Positions 26,947 through 35,904 of a DNA stretch of 64,000 bases are shown piece after piece. The DNA is from Streptomyces sp. NBC_01788 (GTDB lineage: Bacteria; Actinomycetota; Actinomycetes; Streptomycetales; Streptomycetaceae), in assembly GCF_035917575.1 (NCBI RefSeq), contig NZ_CP109090.1, positions 5,270,001 to 5,334,000 of the forward strand, given 5' to 3'. Within the stretch, counting starts at the first letter, position 1; every line of letters starts with the position of its first letter. The translations under genes and the position numbers were made by a program. The notes beneath the pieces were generated by a model. The model was not told where the DNA came from. It did not search any database and saw only the letters and a program-made list of their open reading frames with translations.

Positions 26947-28467
26947 TCAGGGCAGCTTCGCCAGGCCCCCGTTGATGGCGGCGAGCAGCGCATCACCCGG
27001 TGCGTCGCCGTGGCCGCCTGAGCCGTCCGCGGCCCAGCAGGCGTAGCCGTCGGGACGGATGAGCAGGACGGCGGCGCCAAGGTCGTCGGGGCAGGTGGCG
27101 CGGACGAGATCGACCCGCGGCGGGAGCGGGAGACCGGCCGGGACGGCCCCGGCCAGGTCCAGCACGACGGCGTGCCCGGACGCGAACAGCGCCGAAAGTC
27201 GGGTGGGGCCGGCCTCGGTGACCAGGTCGGCGTCCGGCACGCGCCGCCCGGTGAGCGGATGATCGCCGGGGAGCGGATAGCGCAGCGAGAGGCCGGACAT
27301 CAGTCCCGCGATGTGGCGATTGGTGTCGGGCAGGCGCAGCAGGTCGATGAGGATGTCACGCAGGGCGGCCACGTCCTCGCTCGGGTTCGGGTCCGCCAGG
27401 ACGCGCTGCGCCGACGTGTGGTGCAGGACCTGGGCTCCGACGGGATGCCGTTCAGTGTGGTAACTGTCCAGGAGGCCGCTCGGCGCCCGGCCCTGGACGG
27501 TCGCGGCGAGTTTCCAGCCGAGGTTGAACGCGTCCTGGATGCCGAGGTTGAGGCCCTGTCCGCCCAGCGGCGGATGGATGTGCGCGGCGTCGCCCGCGAA
27601 CAGGACGCGCCCCGACCGGTACTGCTCCAGTTGCCGGGTGGCGTCGCTGAACCGCGAGGAGTTCTCCACGGCGGCGAGGACGGTCTCCGGCCCGTACACG
27701 GCCTGGAGCGCGGCGGCGATCGCCTCGTGGGTGACGGGGGTGTCGCGATCGGCGTCCGCGCCGGCGTCCGCCTGGCCCGCGCGGCCGAAGGTGAGCCCGT
27801 ACCGGTCGCCGCCGAGAGGGACCAGCATGGCCCAGTAACCCCCCGCGTGACGGGTGAGGGCGCTCATGTGCCCGATCTGCCGCGGCACCAGCGACGACAT
27901 GGCCGACAGGCGGATGTCGGCCAGCACCGCCTGGTGGGTGCCGGCCCTCCCGGGGAACGGCAGTCCCAGCAGTTTCCGCACCGTACTGTGCCCGCCGTCG
28001 CATGCCACCAGGTAGCGGGCCCGCACCCGCGGGCCGTCCGCCGTCACCACCACACCGTCGTCGCCCGGCTCGACCCCCGAGACGGCCGCCCCGCGCCGAA
28101 CCCGCGCGCCGGCGGCGAGCGCGCGCTCCTCGAGTACCTCCTCGATCTCCCACTGAGGTACCGCGATCGGGAAGGGGTGCCTGGTCCGCCAGGGGGTGCA
28201 GTCCAGGGGAACGGGCAGGGTCGCGAAGTGCCCGCCGACCGGCTCACGGGACGCGGCCCGCCGGAGCAATGGTTCCAGCAGCCCGCGTGACTCCAGCAAC
28301 TCGGCGGTACGGGGCTGGATCCCGCCGCCCTTGAGCTGCTCGACACGCTTGGGCAGCTTCTCCAGGACCAGGGTCCCGACCCCGGCCGCCGCCAGCTCGC
28401 ACGCCAGCATCAGCCCGGTCGGACCGGCGCCCACGACGGCGACCTCGGTCTCGATCTCGTCCATCAC
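26947..28467 (-). CDS. FAD-dependent aromatic monooxygenase (PheA/TfdB/Rox-like)
   Basis: A 506-aa class A flavoprotein hydroxylase. Motifs: GxGxxG in VAVVGAGPTGLMLACEL (residues ~8-24), the DG motif in YLVACDGGHSTVRKLLG, and GDAAHIHPPLGGQGLNLGIQDAFNLGWKLA near residue 290. It has a thioredoxin-like C-terminal tail as in polyketide or rifampicin monooxygenases. NAD(P)H-dependent hydroxylation of an aromatic or polyketide xenobiotic is likely. GTG 28467 follows GGAGG at good spacing; ATG 28464 is the alternative. It is divergent from a TetR gene, a standard detoxification/resistance arrangement. Confidence 0.88.
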   Translation of the reverse strand: MMDEIETEVAVVGAGPTGLMLACELAAAGVGTLVLEKLPKRVEQLKGGGIQPRTAELLESRGLLEPLLRRAASREPVGGHFATLPVPLDCTPWRTRHPFPIAVPQWEIEEVLEERALAAGARVRRGAAVSGVEPGDDGVVVTADGPRVRARYLVACDGGHSTVRKLLGLPFPGRAGTHQAVLADIRLSAMSSLVPRQIGHMSALTRHAGGYWAMLVPLGGDRYGLTFGRAGQADAGADADRDTPVTHEAIAAALQAVYGPETVLAAVENSSRFSDATRQLEQYRSGRVLFAGDAAHIHPPLGGQGLNLGIQDAFNLGWKLAATVQGRAPSGLLDSYHTERHPVGAQVLHHTSAQRVLADPNPSEDVAALRDILIDLLRLPDTNRHIAGLMSGLSLRYPLPGDHPLTGRRVPDADLVTEAGPTRLSALFASGHAVVLDLAGAVPAGLPLPPRVDLVRATCPDDLGAAVLLIRPDGYACWAADGSGGHGDAPGDALLAAINGGLAKLP

Positions 28468-28566
28468 TCGTACTCCTCCACGCGCACTGCCCCCTTTTCT
28501 TCCCTCAGGTTAAATGTATACCAGGTGCAGAAATATCCCTGGGGCAGTGTCGGCTACGATGGCGTC
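28468..28566. promoter_or_regulatory. Divergent promoter/operator region, monooxygenase/TetR
   Basis: This AT-richer stretch contains TTAAATGTATACC (28510-28522), usable as a -10 in either direction, and an interrupted dyad CCAGG-N12-CCTGG (28521-28542). The position between a TetR gene and its divergent neighbour suggests an autoregulatory operator. It is also why the TetR start was placed at 28567 rather than at the GTG at 28525, which would lie inside this region. Confidence 0.45.
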
Positions 28567-29205
28567 GTGGACGGCAGGCCAGGACTACGCGAACGAAAGA
28601 AGCAGCGGACCCGCGCGGCGATCTCCGACGCGGCGATCGCGCTGTTCCTCGAACACGGCTTCAACCAGGTCTCGGTGGCTCAGGTGGCCGAGGCGGCCGA
28701 GGTGTCGAAGCGCACGCTCTTCGCCTACTTCCCCACCAAGGAAGACCTCGTGGTGCATCGCCTCGCCGACCACGAGACCGAAGCCGCCCGCGTCGTACGG
28801 GCCCGCCCACCCGGCACCGCCCCCCTGACCGCATTGCGCGAGCACTTCCTCAAGGGGCTGCACGAACGCGACCCGATCACCGGGCTCAACGACCATCCCC
28901 AGGTCCTGCGCCTCACCCGGATGATCCTGGACGCGCCCTCGCTGGTGTCCCGGATGGATCAGTTCCACACCGGTGCCGAACGAGCACTGGCCCAGGCACT
29001 CCAGGAGACGGCGGACACCCCCGAACTCACCGCGCGGCTGGCCGCCACCCAGATCGTCGCCGTCCAGGGGCTGCTGGCCCAGGACAACGCGGCACGCCTG
29101 GCCCACGGAGAACCCGCCGACGCACGCCACGCGGGAGCGGTGGCGGACGCGGAACAGGCATTCACGCTGCTGGAGAGCGGACTATGGCAACTGCGGGGCG
29201 ACTGA
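28567..29205 (+). CDS. TetR-family regulator of the adjacent monooxygenase
   Basis: A 212-aa TetR repressor (GTG 28567, product beginning VDGRPGLRERKKQRTR). The HTH spans residues ~12-58: ISDAAIALFLEHGF, then VSVAQVAEAAEVSKRTLFAYF. The C-terminal helices form the ligand domain. An earlier GTG at 28525 would add 14 residues. It is divergent from the FAD monooxygenase, so it probably represses that gene and itself, with release by the oxygenase substrate. Confidence 0.9.
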   Translation: MDGRPGLRERKKQRTRAAISDAAIALFLEHGFNQVSVAQVAEAAEVSKRTLFAYFPTKEDLVVHRLADHETEAARVVRARPPGTAPLTALREHFLKGLHERDPITGLNDHPQVLRLTRMILDAPSLVSRMDQFHTGAERALAQALQETADTPELTARLAATQIVAVQGLLAQDNAARLAHGEPADARHAGAVADAEQAFTLLESGLWQLRGD

Positions 29206-29414
29206 CCCCGCGGCTACTGGTCCGGCGGCAGTGACACTTCGCAGCGGGTGACGACCGGTGGCGTCGCGTCGTCACGCGCCCCCGTGGGCGCCTGTACGGT
29301 TCCGGCTGCCGTCCATGGACCACCCCGACTAGGGTCGGAACTACGGCACCGCGTGCCGGACATCGGTTTGGTGGGGCACGGAGGCGCCGACAAGGTGCCG
29401 CAGGGAGGCACACC

Positions 29415-29819
29415 ATGAACGTGGAGCTGAACCACACCATCGTCCACGCCCGGAACAAGCAGGAGTCCGCCGAGTTCCTCGCGGACATCCTGGGCCTGGA
29501 GGTCGGCGCACCCTTCGGCCCGTTCGTTCCCGTGGCCACCGGCAACGGCGTCACCCTCGACTACATGGCTGACCCCGAAGGACCGATCGCCGCCCAGCAC
29601 TACGCCTTCCTCGTCTCGGACGAGGACTTCGACGAGGCGTTCGACCGGATCCAGCAGGCCCACGTGACGTACTACGCCGACCCGCACATGGAGCAGCCCG
29701 GCCACATCAACCACCGCGACGGCGGCCGCGGACTGTACTTCCAGGACCCGGTGGGCCACGCGATGGAGATCCTCACCCGCCCGTACGGCAGCGGCAAGGA
29801 CGCAACGGAGTCCGGCTGA
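29415..29819 (+). CDS. VOC (glyoxalase/bleomycin-resistance fold) protein
   Basis: A 134-aa vicinal-oxygen-chelate protein with two beta-alpha-beta-beta-beta halves: ELNHTIVHARNKQESAEFLADILGL and GLYFQDPVGHAMEILTRPYG. Metal-ligand candidates are His7, His65 (AAQHYAFLV) and the Glu in AMEILT. The substrate is unknown; it may act on a small electrophile or sequester a drug. ATG 29415 is preceded by GGGAGG. The 209-bp gap after the TetR gene shows no further gene. Confidence 0.85.
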   Translation: MNVELNHTIVHARNKQESAEFLADILGLEVGAPFGPFVPVATGNGVTLDYMADPEGPIAAQHYAFLVSDEDFDEAFDRIQQAHVTYYADPHMEQPGHINHRDGGRGLYFQDPVGHAMEILTRPYGSGKDATESG

Positions 29820-29927
29820 ACCCGCCGGCGGGCGGCGGCTGGTCAGTGCGGCAGGGGCAGCGTCAGGTGCTGCCTGCGTCGTCCGACTGCCGTGGACTCT
29901 CCGGGCGCGCCTACGACCGGGGCCCGC

Positions 29928-30617
29928 TCAGGACCGTGCAGCGGTCCCGCACCCCTCTCGCATGCGCTTCTCCATCGACGCGCTCCGGTCGTACGGGTCG
30001 ACCTCGGGACCGTTCCGCGGGGGCGAGGTGACAGGATCCGAGCCGAACCTGGGCGTGAAGTAGCCGTTGAAGACGCCGCATTCGCTGTTGGCGGTGTCCA
30101 CCTTGTACGAGACGAGGGAGAACGTACCCGGATCGACGACGACCTTCGCCGGGTCGTCCCAGCTCATCACGACCTCACGGCGCACGATGGTGCGCGCGAC
30201 CTCGTCGATTCCCGCCGAGGCCGGCGCGACCGGATAGACGTACGTGACATCGGTGGTCACCTCGACCGCACCGCGGTCACCTTCGCGGTACGTGATACGT
30301 CCTCGCACCTTGACCACGTCCCCGACAAGCCGGACCTTCGTCGTGTCGAACCGGCTGAACAGCAGCAGGGGATCGTTCTCCCGGCTGGGCGCGCGGAACG
30401 CGGTCGCCAGGTAGTCCTCGACATCCGGCTGATGGGGATTGATCAAGGCGATCGCCTTCCTCGGCCGCTCCCCGCGCAGCACACCGGGATCCAGACTGGA
30501 CGCGGCGAGGAAGTCCCGGGTCCTCTCGAGCGTCCGCGCGACCTCCGCCTTGCTCATCCAGCCGGTCGCCCGGGCCTCGGGCATGCCGATCCCGGCCGTC
30601 CCGTCACCCCACCGCAC
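29928..30617 (-). CDS. C-terminal part of a hypothetical membrane-anchored protein (probable frameshift)
   Basis: A 229-aa frame starting at a GTG with no ribosome-binding site, 14 nt inside the end of the upstream frame (30604-30984). It encodes a soluble extracellular-looking domain (LARTRDFLAASSLDPGVLRGERP-like, then DPLLLFSRFDTTKVRLVGDVVKVRGRI and VYPVAPASAGIDEVARTIVRRE). My recollection is that related Streptomyces proteins carry the upstream Asp/Glu-rich N-terminus, a TM helix and this domain as one polypeptide; joining the frames near RGAV-RWGDG restores that layout. It may be read by frameshifting or coupling, or be a broken gene or sequencing error. Confidence 0.6.
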   Translation of the reverse strand: MRWGDGTAGIGMPEARATGWMSKAEVARTLERTRDFLAASSLDPGVLRGERPRKAIALINPHQPDVEDYLATAFRAPSRENDPLLLFSRFDTTKVRLVGDVVKVRGRITYREGDRGAVEVTTDVTYVYPVAPASAGIDEVARTIVRREVVMSWDDPAKVVVDPGTFSLVSYKVDTANSECGVFNGYFTPRFGSDPVTSPPRNGPEVDPYDRSASMEKRMREGCGTAARS

Positions 30618-30984
30618 CGCGGGCGAACCCCGGAACGGGTGATAGGGCTACGCCCTCGGTCGGCGGCGCCTGATCCGGACGCTGCGACTCCACGGCGAGC
30701 GGCGTGCTTTCCCCGCCCGCGCCCCCGCCCCCGAACCATCCGGCCACCCGCCCCGGATCCAGCGCCACGACCAGCAGGGCGACCGCGACCAGCAGCCCGG
30801 CCGCGTACCAGACCTTGCCTCCTCGCCGCCGGGCCGGCTGGTGACCGCGCCACGGCTCCGGCGGACCGGTCTCCTCCCGCAGCCGCCGCGCCACCATCCG
30901 GGCCCGCGCCGACGGTTCCTCGGGAGCCCCCTTGGTTCCTGCCTCGGCCTCCCGAAGGAAGCGCTCCCACTCCTCGTCCGCCAT
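30604..30984 (-). CDS. N-terminal part of the same hypothetical membrane-anchored protein
   Basis: A 126-aa frame (ATG 30984, preceded by GAGGGG). The cytoplasmic segment is MADEEWERFLREAEAGT with an Arg-rich stretch. One TM helix follows (VWYAAGLLVAVALLVVAL, residues ~66-83). A Gly/Pro-rich extracellular linker ends at TGA just as the next frame begins. The TM-plus-linker without a folded domain supports this being the front half of a protein continued in the frame ending at 29928. Function unknown. Confidence 0.6.
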   Translation of the reverse strand: MADEEWERFLREAEAGTKGAPEEPSARARMVARRLREETGPPEPWRGHQPARRRGGKVWYAAGLLVAVALLVVALDPGRVAGWFGGGGAGGESTPLAVESQRPDQAPPTEGVALSPVPGFARGAVG

Positions 30985-31143
30985 GGACCCCTCGTCCTTG
31001 CCCACGCCGGGCCCCGCCCCTCTTCTGTGCCCGCCCCCACCCCAGGACGGTGATCATCCGTGCATCATCACACGGCCTGGCCGCCTCAAGATCATCACCG
31101 GCCAGGGGCGTCCGGCGCTGCGGGAGAGGGCGCCGCGAGGCGG

Positions 31144-31212
31144 CCCGGGGAGCGGATCAGTGTTCCTGGGCAGGCTCAGCCGACCTTTGTGCGGCCCGCG
31201 CCGCTCCCCGGG
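31144..31212. repeat. Inverted repeat, 12-bp perfect arms
   Basis: CCCGGGGAGCGG (31144-31155) and CCGCTCCCCGGG (31201-31212) flank a 45-nt spacer, in the gap between two leftward genes (30985-31259). It may act as a large terminator for the FMN-protein gene. The rest of the gap shows no gene. Confidence 0.55.
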
Positions 31213-31259
31213 CGCGGGCCGGCCGCCGCAGACGCGTTCCGAATCCGGCTACGGGCCTG

Positions 31260-32843
31260 TCAGACCGCGAAACGGTCGGGATCCGCGGCCTTCCAGTCCA
31301 CCGCCCAGGACTCGGGCGGCTCGATCAGCAACTGGCCGGGGGTCAGCCAGTCGTAGAGCTCCGCGTAGGAGCGGACGGTGACCGGGTCCACGCGCCGACG
31401 CAGCATGCTCGGGCGCAGTTCCGCGGGTTCACTCACACCCAGCGAGGCGATGATCTGCAGTGCGCTGTTCACCGTGGCGGACTGGAACCGGTGGACCCGG
31501 GCCGACTTGTCGTCGACGTCCAACGCGCGGGCACGGCGCGGGTCCTGTGTGGCGACGCCGGCGGGGCAGGTGTTGGTGTGGCAGCTCTGCGCCTGGATGC
31601 ATCCGATCGCGAACATCATGGCGCGTGCCGCGTTGGTGAAGTCGGCGCCCTGCAGCATGCGCTTGACGATGTCGGCTCCGGTGGCCACCTTGCCGCTGGC
31701 GCCGATCTTCACCCGGTCCCGCAGGCCGACGCCGACCAGGGCGTTGTGGACGGTGATCAGTCCCTCGGTGAGCGGACTGCCCAGATGGTCGGCGAACTCC
31801 AGCGGCGCGGCTCCGGTACCGCCCTCCGCTCCGTCGACGATGATGAAGTCCGGCGCGGTGCCCTCTTCGAGCATGGCCTTGCACACCGCCAGGAACTCCC
31901 GCCGGGAGCCCACACACAGTTTGAAGCCGACCGGCTTGCCACCGGACAGCTCGCGCATTTCGGCGATGAACCGGATCAGCTCCCGGGGCGTGTCGAAGAC
32001 CTGGTGGTAGGGAGGCGAGATGACGGTCTTCCCCTCGGGAACCTCACGTACCCGGGCGATCTCGGCGGTGACCTTCTCTCCCGGCAGCACCCCTCCGATA
32101 CCGGGCTTGGCTCCCTGGGACAGCTTCAGGGACACGCATTTCACGTTGTCGCGAGCGGCCTTCTCGGCGAACCGCGCGCGATCGAAACCGCCGTCCGGGG
32201 TGCGGCAGCCGAAATAAGCGGTGCCGATCTCCCACACCAGGTCGCCACCGTGGCGCAGGTGGTACTCCGACATGCCGCCCTCACCGGTGTCGTGAGCGAA
32301 GCCTCCGAGGGCGGCCCCCTGGTTCAGGGCGAGGATGGCATTGGAGGACAGCGAACCGAAGCTCATGGCGGAGACGTTGAGCAAGGCCATGTCGTAGGGC
32401 TTGGTGCAGTCCGGGCCGCCGATACGGACCCGGGGCTGCTCCGCCGGCACGGGGCGCGGCCTCATCGACGATTCGAAGTATTCGTAGCCCTCGGCGTAGA
32501 CGTTCCGCTCGGTGCCGAACGCGATCTCCGCTTCGGTCCCCTTGGCGCGCTGGTAGACGAGGCTGCGCACATCACGGTCGTAGGGACGGCCATCGGTATT
32601 ACGCTCAATAAAATACTGCTGCAACTCCGGCCGGATCGACTCCAGCATGAAGCGGATGTGCCCCAGCACAGGGTAATTACGGAGAACGGAATGACGCTTC
32701 TGAAGCAAGTCATAAGTGCCGAGCCCGGCTATCCCCGCGCACAACACGGCGACCAGCCACAACCAGGGCGACACGGTCAACGCCGAGACGCCGAAGGAAA
32801 TGGCGAGAGCCCCAATGAATACGATCACTGCAATTCTGATCAT
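31260..32843 (-). CDS. FMN-binding glutamate-synthase-like membrane protein
   Basis: A 527-aa protein. Two N-terminal TM helices (residues ~3-22 and 24-42) precede a glutamate-synthase large-subunit FMN domain (from ~residue 110). FMN contacts are suggested by ALLNVSAMSFGSLS, SPPYHQVFDTP, VDGAEGGTGAAP and KIGASGKVATG. The 3Fe-4S cysteines are in CIQAQSCHTNTCPAGVA. Gln-amidotransferase and NADPH domains are absent, as in the FMN-binding glutamate synthase family whose reaction is uncharacterised. ATG 32843 gives the helix-first N-terminus; an upstream start is possible because the nearest GGGAGGG is about 16 nt away. Confidence 0.88.
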   Translation of the reverse strand: MIRIAVIVFIGALAISFGVSALTVSPWLWLVAVLCAGIAGLGTYDLLQKRHSVLRNYPVLGHIRFMLESIRPELQQYFIERNTDGRPYDRDVRSLVYQRAKGTEAEIAFGTERNVYAEGYEYFESSMRPRPVPAEQPRVRIGGPDCTKPYDMALLNVSAMSFGSLSSNAILALNQGAALGGFAHDTGEGGMSEYHLRHGGDLVWEIGTAYFGCRTPDGGFDRARFAEKAARDNVKCVSLKLSQGAKPGIGGVLPGEKVTAEIARVREVPEGKTVISPPYHQVFDTPRELIRFIAEMRELSGGKPVGFKLCVGSRREFLAVCKAMLEEGTAPDFIIVDGAEGGTGAAPLEFADHLGSPLTEGLITVHNALVGVGLRDRVKIGASGKVATGADIVKRMLQGADFTNAARAMMFAIGCIQAQSCHTNTCPAGVATQDPRRARALDVDDKSARVHRFQSATVNSALQIIASLGVSEPAELRPSMLRRRVDPVTVRSYAELYDWLTPGQLLIEPPESWAVDWKAADPDRFAV

Positions 32844-33246
32844 GCGGGGAACGTACAGCCCTCCCAGCGCAGAGCACAATGTCCCAAGGATGAGACATCC
32901 GACGCATGCCGCCCGGCACCGGCGCCGACCCTCCCCATTGACCGGACGTAACCTGCGGCGACGCCCCCGCACTCGGCGTCTCCACTGGTCACGAGGTCTC
33001 CCGACGCCTTCCTTGCGATCACGCACCGCAGCGGCCCCGGCCCGAGGCGGAACGACCCCGACGGCGACATCGATCGCCTTTACGGTATTGGCGCAGGATA
33101 TGAGCTGTTTCGGTGCAACATCGACGATTCAGGCTCTTCTTTATTCACATGCCATCCACTTGGATCACACATTACGATTCCCTCACCGCCCACAAGCAGG
33201 TGCACATCCAAGCATCGTATTTGGGCATTTTTCGGGAGGGAATCAC
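32844..33246. other. Intergenic region, no gene seen
   Basis: A 403-bp divergent gap. The left half is GC-rich without a plausible frame. The right half (33090-33246) is distinctly AT-richer and presumably holds the promoter of the secreted-protein gene, whose GGAGGG ribosome site is at 33235-33240. No convincing -35/-10 pair was fixed. Confidence 0.5.
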
Positions 33247-34002
33247 TTGAACATATCTTTGGGTGCGAGATCGCGTGCTGTCCTGGCTTCCCTGGGAACT
33301 CTTGGCCTGTTGCTGGTCGGGGCGTCGCCCGTGAGCGCGGCGAGCGGAACACCCACCACACCCACCCAGCTCTTCAACGACGACCAGAGCTGCTCGACCG
33401 ACGAGACGACGCCTACCTATCTCTGGGCCCGCGAAGGTCTCACCGTCATGGGCATACCGGGAAGCCCCGAGAGCACCGACAACGGCCCAGTCACCGTTCG
33501 GTACCAGGTCTGGCCGATCACCGACCCGACCCGGATCACAACAGTCTCCCGCGACCATGCCGCCCTCGGGTTCGAGGCGACAGCCGTTTTCCCGGCCGAT
33601 GCCTTCACCGACGGGCAGACCTACGCGTGGCAGGCGCAGATGGTGGCGGGCGGAACGGCGTCGGACTGGTCGACGGAGTGCTACGTCACGATCGACAACA
33701 CCGCCCCGTCGAAGCCTCCGACCATCTCCTCGTCCAACTACCCGGACAATGACGAATGGAACCAGGGCGGCGAACCGGTCCAGGTGACCCTGGACGCCAA
33801 CGGGGTCGACGACGTCGCCGGCTTCGAGTTCTCCTGGACGGGAGACTTCCCCGTCATCGGTGCGTCCATCGGCGCCTACGGGGTTCCGCACTTCGAGGAC
33901 CCGTACGAGAACCCCAAATACTTCAAACGCGCCGACACTCTCGGCGGTTCGGCCACGCTGAACCTGATCCCGCCGCGAGGTGCCGGAGTGATGACCCAAT
34001 GA
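33247..34002 (+). CDS. Secreted protein, probably truncated
   Basis: A 251-aa exported protein. TTG start at 33247 behind GGAGGGAATCAC. The signal peptide is NISLGARSRAVLASLGTLGLLLVGASPVSA. The mature part has immunoglobulin/fibronectin-like strand patterns: PTYLWAREGL, TDGQTYAWQAQMVAGGTASDW and APSKPPTISSSNYPDN. This resembles the repeat unit of very large Streptomyces secreted proteins. The frame stops after LIPPRGAGVMTQ; beyond it another frame reads WWKVRSRDRRPGTAV to a stop at 34109, reminiscent of the VRSLDRAGN continuation of such repeats. The gene therefore looks like the decayed 5' stub of a longer gene. Confidence 0.7.
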   Translation: MNISLGARSRAVLASLGTLGLLLVGASPVSAASGTPTTPTQLFNDDQSCSTDETTPTYLWAREGLTVMGIPGSPESTDNGPVTVRYQVWPITDPTRITTVSRDHAALGFEATAVFPADAFTDGQTYAWQAQMVAGGTASDWSTECYVTIDNTAPSKPPTISSSNYPDNDEWNQGGEPVQVTLDANGVDDVAGFEFSWTGDFPVIGASIGAYGVPHFEDPYENPKYFKRADTLGGSATLNLIPPRGAGVMTQ

Positions 34003-34388
34003 CGTGGTGGAAGGTGCGTTCTCGTGACCGCCGTCCAGGGACGGCAGTTGCTCACGGCGCCGTTCTGCATCACGTGGGCCTGCGGCCGGCTGAAGCGGTG
34101 TCGTCCTGAGGCTGTCTGACTGCCACTCACCCGAGAAGGGCCGGGGCACGCTCACGCTGCGCGAGATACACGTACACCCCCTCCCGCCGGAACGGTCGAC
34201 TCACTGTTGGCCGGACCGGGTCGTACTTTGCGCGCCTGGCATGGCCACACGATCCCGAATCGGACAACAGTGACAAGTGCCACATCGGTGAGAAGTCGCA
34301 CAGGGGTAAATGCTTGCTCTGTGAGGGGTCTCCGGGTGGGATTGCCGCAACTGTCGAGTGGGGGTCTCACCTTGCAAGGGGATTGATC
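34003..34388. other. Decayed coding tail and S53-peptidase promoter region
   Basis: 34013-34109 encodes a short out-of-frame continuation of the secreted protein (VRSRDRRPGT). From 34110 to 34388 no gene is seen. AT-rich text around 34230-34320 probably holds the promoter of the S53 peptidase gene, whose AAGGGG ribosome site is at 34377-34382. Confidence 0.45.
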
Positions 34389-35771
34389 ATGCGCAGAGTT
34401 CGTGCGCGGCGCCGCATCATGGTCGCAGTGGCCGGGGTCGCCACCCTCACCAATGCCGCACTAATATCACCCATTTTGTCCGATTCGGCGATCGCTGCAC
34501 CCGTGCATTCGGTGCAAGGAGTCAAAGCCGGGCCGGCAGCAGCCGGGCAGCAATCGGAGAGCACCGCCCACAGCTTGCTGACCACCGAGCAGTGCCAGGC
34601 GAAGTGGCGGATCTCCTGCTACACCCCGACCCAGTACCAGCGGGCGTACAACCTGAACCCGCTGCACCGGGCGGGAGTCACCGGCAAGGGGCGCACGATC
34701 GTGCTCGTGGATTCCTTCGGCTCACCGACCATCCAGCATGACCTGGATGTCTACAGCGCCCGGTTCGGTATGAAGAGCACCCACGTCGACGTGGTCAAGT
34801 GGGGTAACGTCCCGCGCTTCGACCCAGCGAACGGGGACCACAACTTCTGGGCCGGGGAGAGCACCCTTGACGTGGAGATGGCACATGCCGTCGCCCCGGA
34901 CGCGCGCATCGTCCTGGTGGAGACCGGGGTCAACCAGAGCGGGGTCGGCACCACCGGCCTGCGAGAGATGATGGACGCCGAGAAGTCGCTCATCGACCGC
35001 GGTGTGGGCGATGTGATCAGCCAGAGTTTCGGCGCGACGGAGAACACCTTCCCCGGCTTCCGCAACGGTGACTTCTCCAGCATTCGGAACCTGCGGTACG
35101 CCTTCAAGGACGCGGCCAAGCACGGTGTGACCGTCCTCGCGGCCTCCGGCGACGACGGTGCCACCAGCCCCACCGCGAACAGCAAGGTCGACTACCCGTA
35201 CAGGGCCAACTCCTGGCCGTCCTCCGACCCGCTGGCCGTCTCGGTCGGTGGCACTCAGCTCCACTTGGACGCCAAGGGCGACCGCATCGCGCCGGACAGT
35301 GTCTACAACGACGAGGGCGCGAGCGGCGGCGGCCCGTCCCATGTCTTCGCCCGTCCCTCGTACCAGAACGGGGTCGGGCAGGTGGTCGGCGACCGCCGCG
35401 GCACTCCCGACGTCTCGATGTCCGCCGCGATGAACGGCGGCGCATGGGTGTACTCCAGCTACGACCCGAAGCGGGTCGGCTGGGATGTCTACGTCGGCAC
35501 CAGCGCGGCCAGCCCGCTCTTCGCGGGCATCGTGGCCCTGGCCGACCAGGTCGCCGGACACCGACTGGGCGACATCCACCAGGCGCTGTACTCGCTGTTC
35601 GCGAAGTCCTCGCGGAACCCGTCCACCGGGATCGTGGACGCGAAGGACGGCACGAACAACAGCTACGCGGGAGTCACGGGCTACAGCGCGGTCAAGGGCT
35701 ACGACCTGGCGACCGGCGTCGGCACGATCGACGCGTCCCGCTTCGTCCCGGCCCTCGCGAAGGAGGGCTGA
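34389..35771 (+). CDS. S53 family (sedolisin) secreted serine-carboxyl peptidase
   Basis: A 460-aa secreted protease. The signal peptide is Arg-rich then hydrophobic (residues 1-37, ...SAIAAP). The catalytic Glu/Asp pair is Glu157/Asp161 in GESTLDVEMAHAVAPDA. The oxyanion Asp is in ASGDDG (255-256). The Ser nucleophile is 372 in GTSAASPLFAG. C-terminal Asp/Gly loops (DLATGVGTIDA) match the Ca2+ site. Family members are usually acid-active endopeptidases with a ~150-200-residue propeptide; here the catalytic domain starts within ~60 residues of the signal peptide, so the pro-domain seems absent. It is monocistronic. Confidence 0.92.
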   Translation: MRRVRARRRIMVAVAGVATLTNAALISPILSDSAIAAPVHSVQGVKAGPAAAGQQSESTAHSLLTTEQCQAKWRISCYTPTQYQRAYNLNPLHRAGVTGKGRTIVLVDSFGSPTIQHDLDVYSARFGMKSTHVDVVKWGNVPRFDPANGDHNFWAGESTLDVEMAHAVAPDARIVLVETGVNQSGVGTTGLREMMDAEKSLIDRGVGDVISQSFGATENTFPGFRNGDFSSIRNLRYAFKDAAKHGVTVLAASGDDGATSPTANSKVDYPYRANSWPSSDPLAVSVGGTQLHLDAKGDRIAPDSVYNDEGASGGGPSHVFARPSYQNGVGQVVGDRRGTPDVSMSAAMNGGAWVYSSYDPKRVGWDVYVGTSAASPLFAGIVALADQVAGHRLGDIHQALYSLFAKSSRNPSTGIVDAKDGTNNSYAGVTGYSAVKGYDLATGVGTIDASRFVPALAKEG

Positions 35772-35904
35772 AAGCATTCCCGTCCCGAGGGGCTGGCGCC
35801 TGCCCGCTCTGTGGATCTTGAACGGGCTGACTTGACCCGCATGACGCGGTGGTGGCGGCTGAACGCCGGGGTGCCGATCGCTGAGGCGGCCCGTCGGGCC
35901 GACA

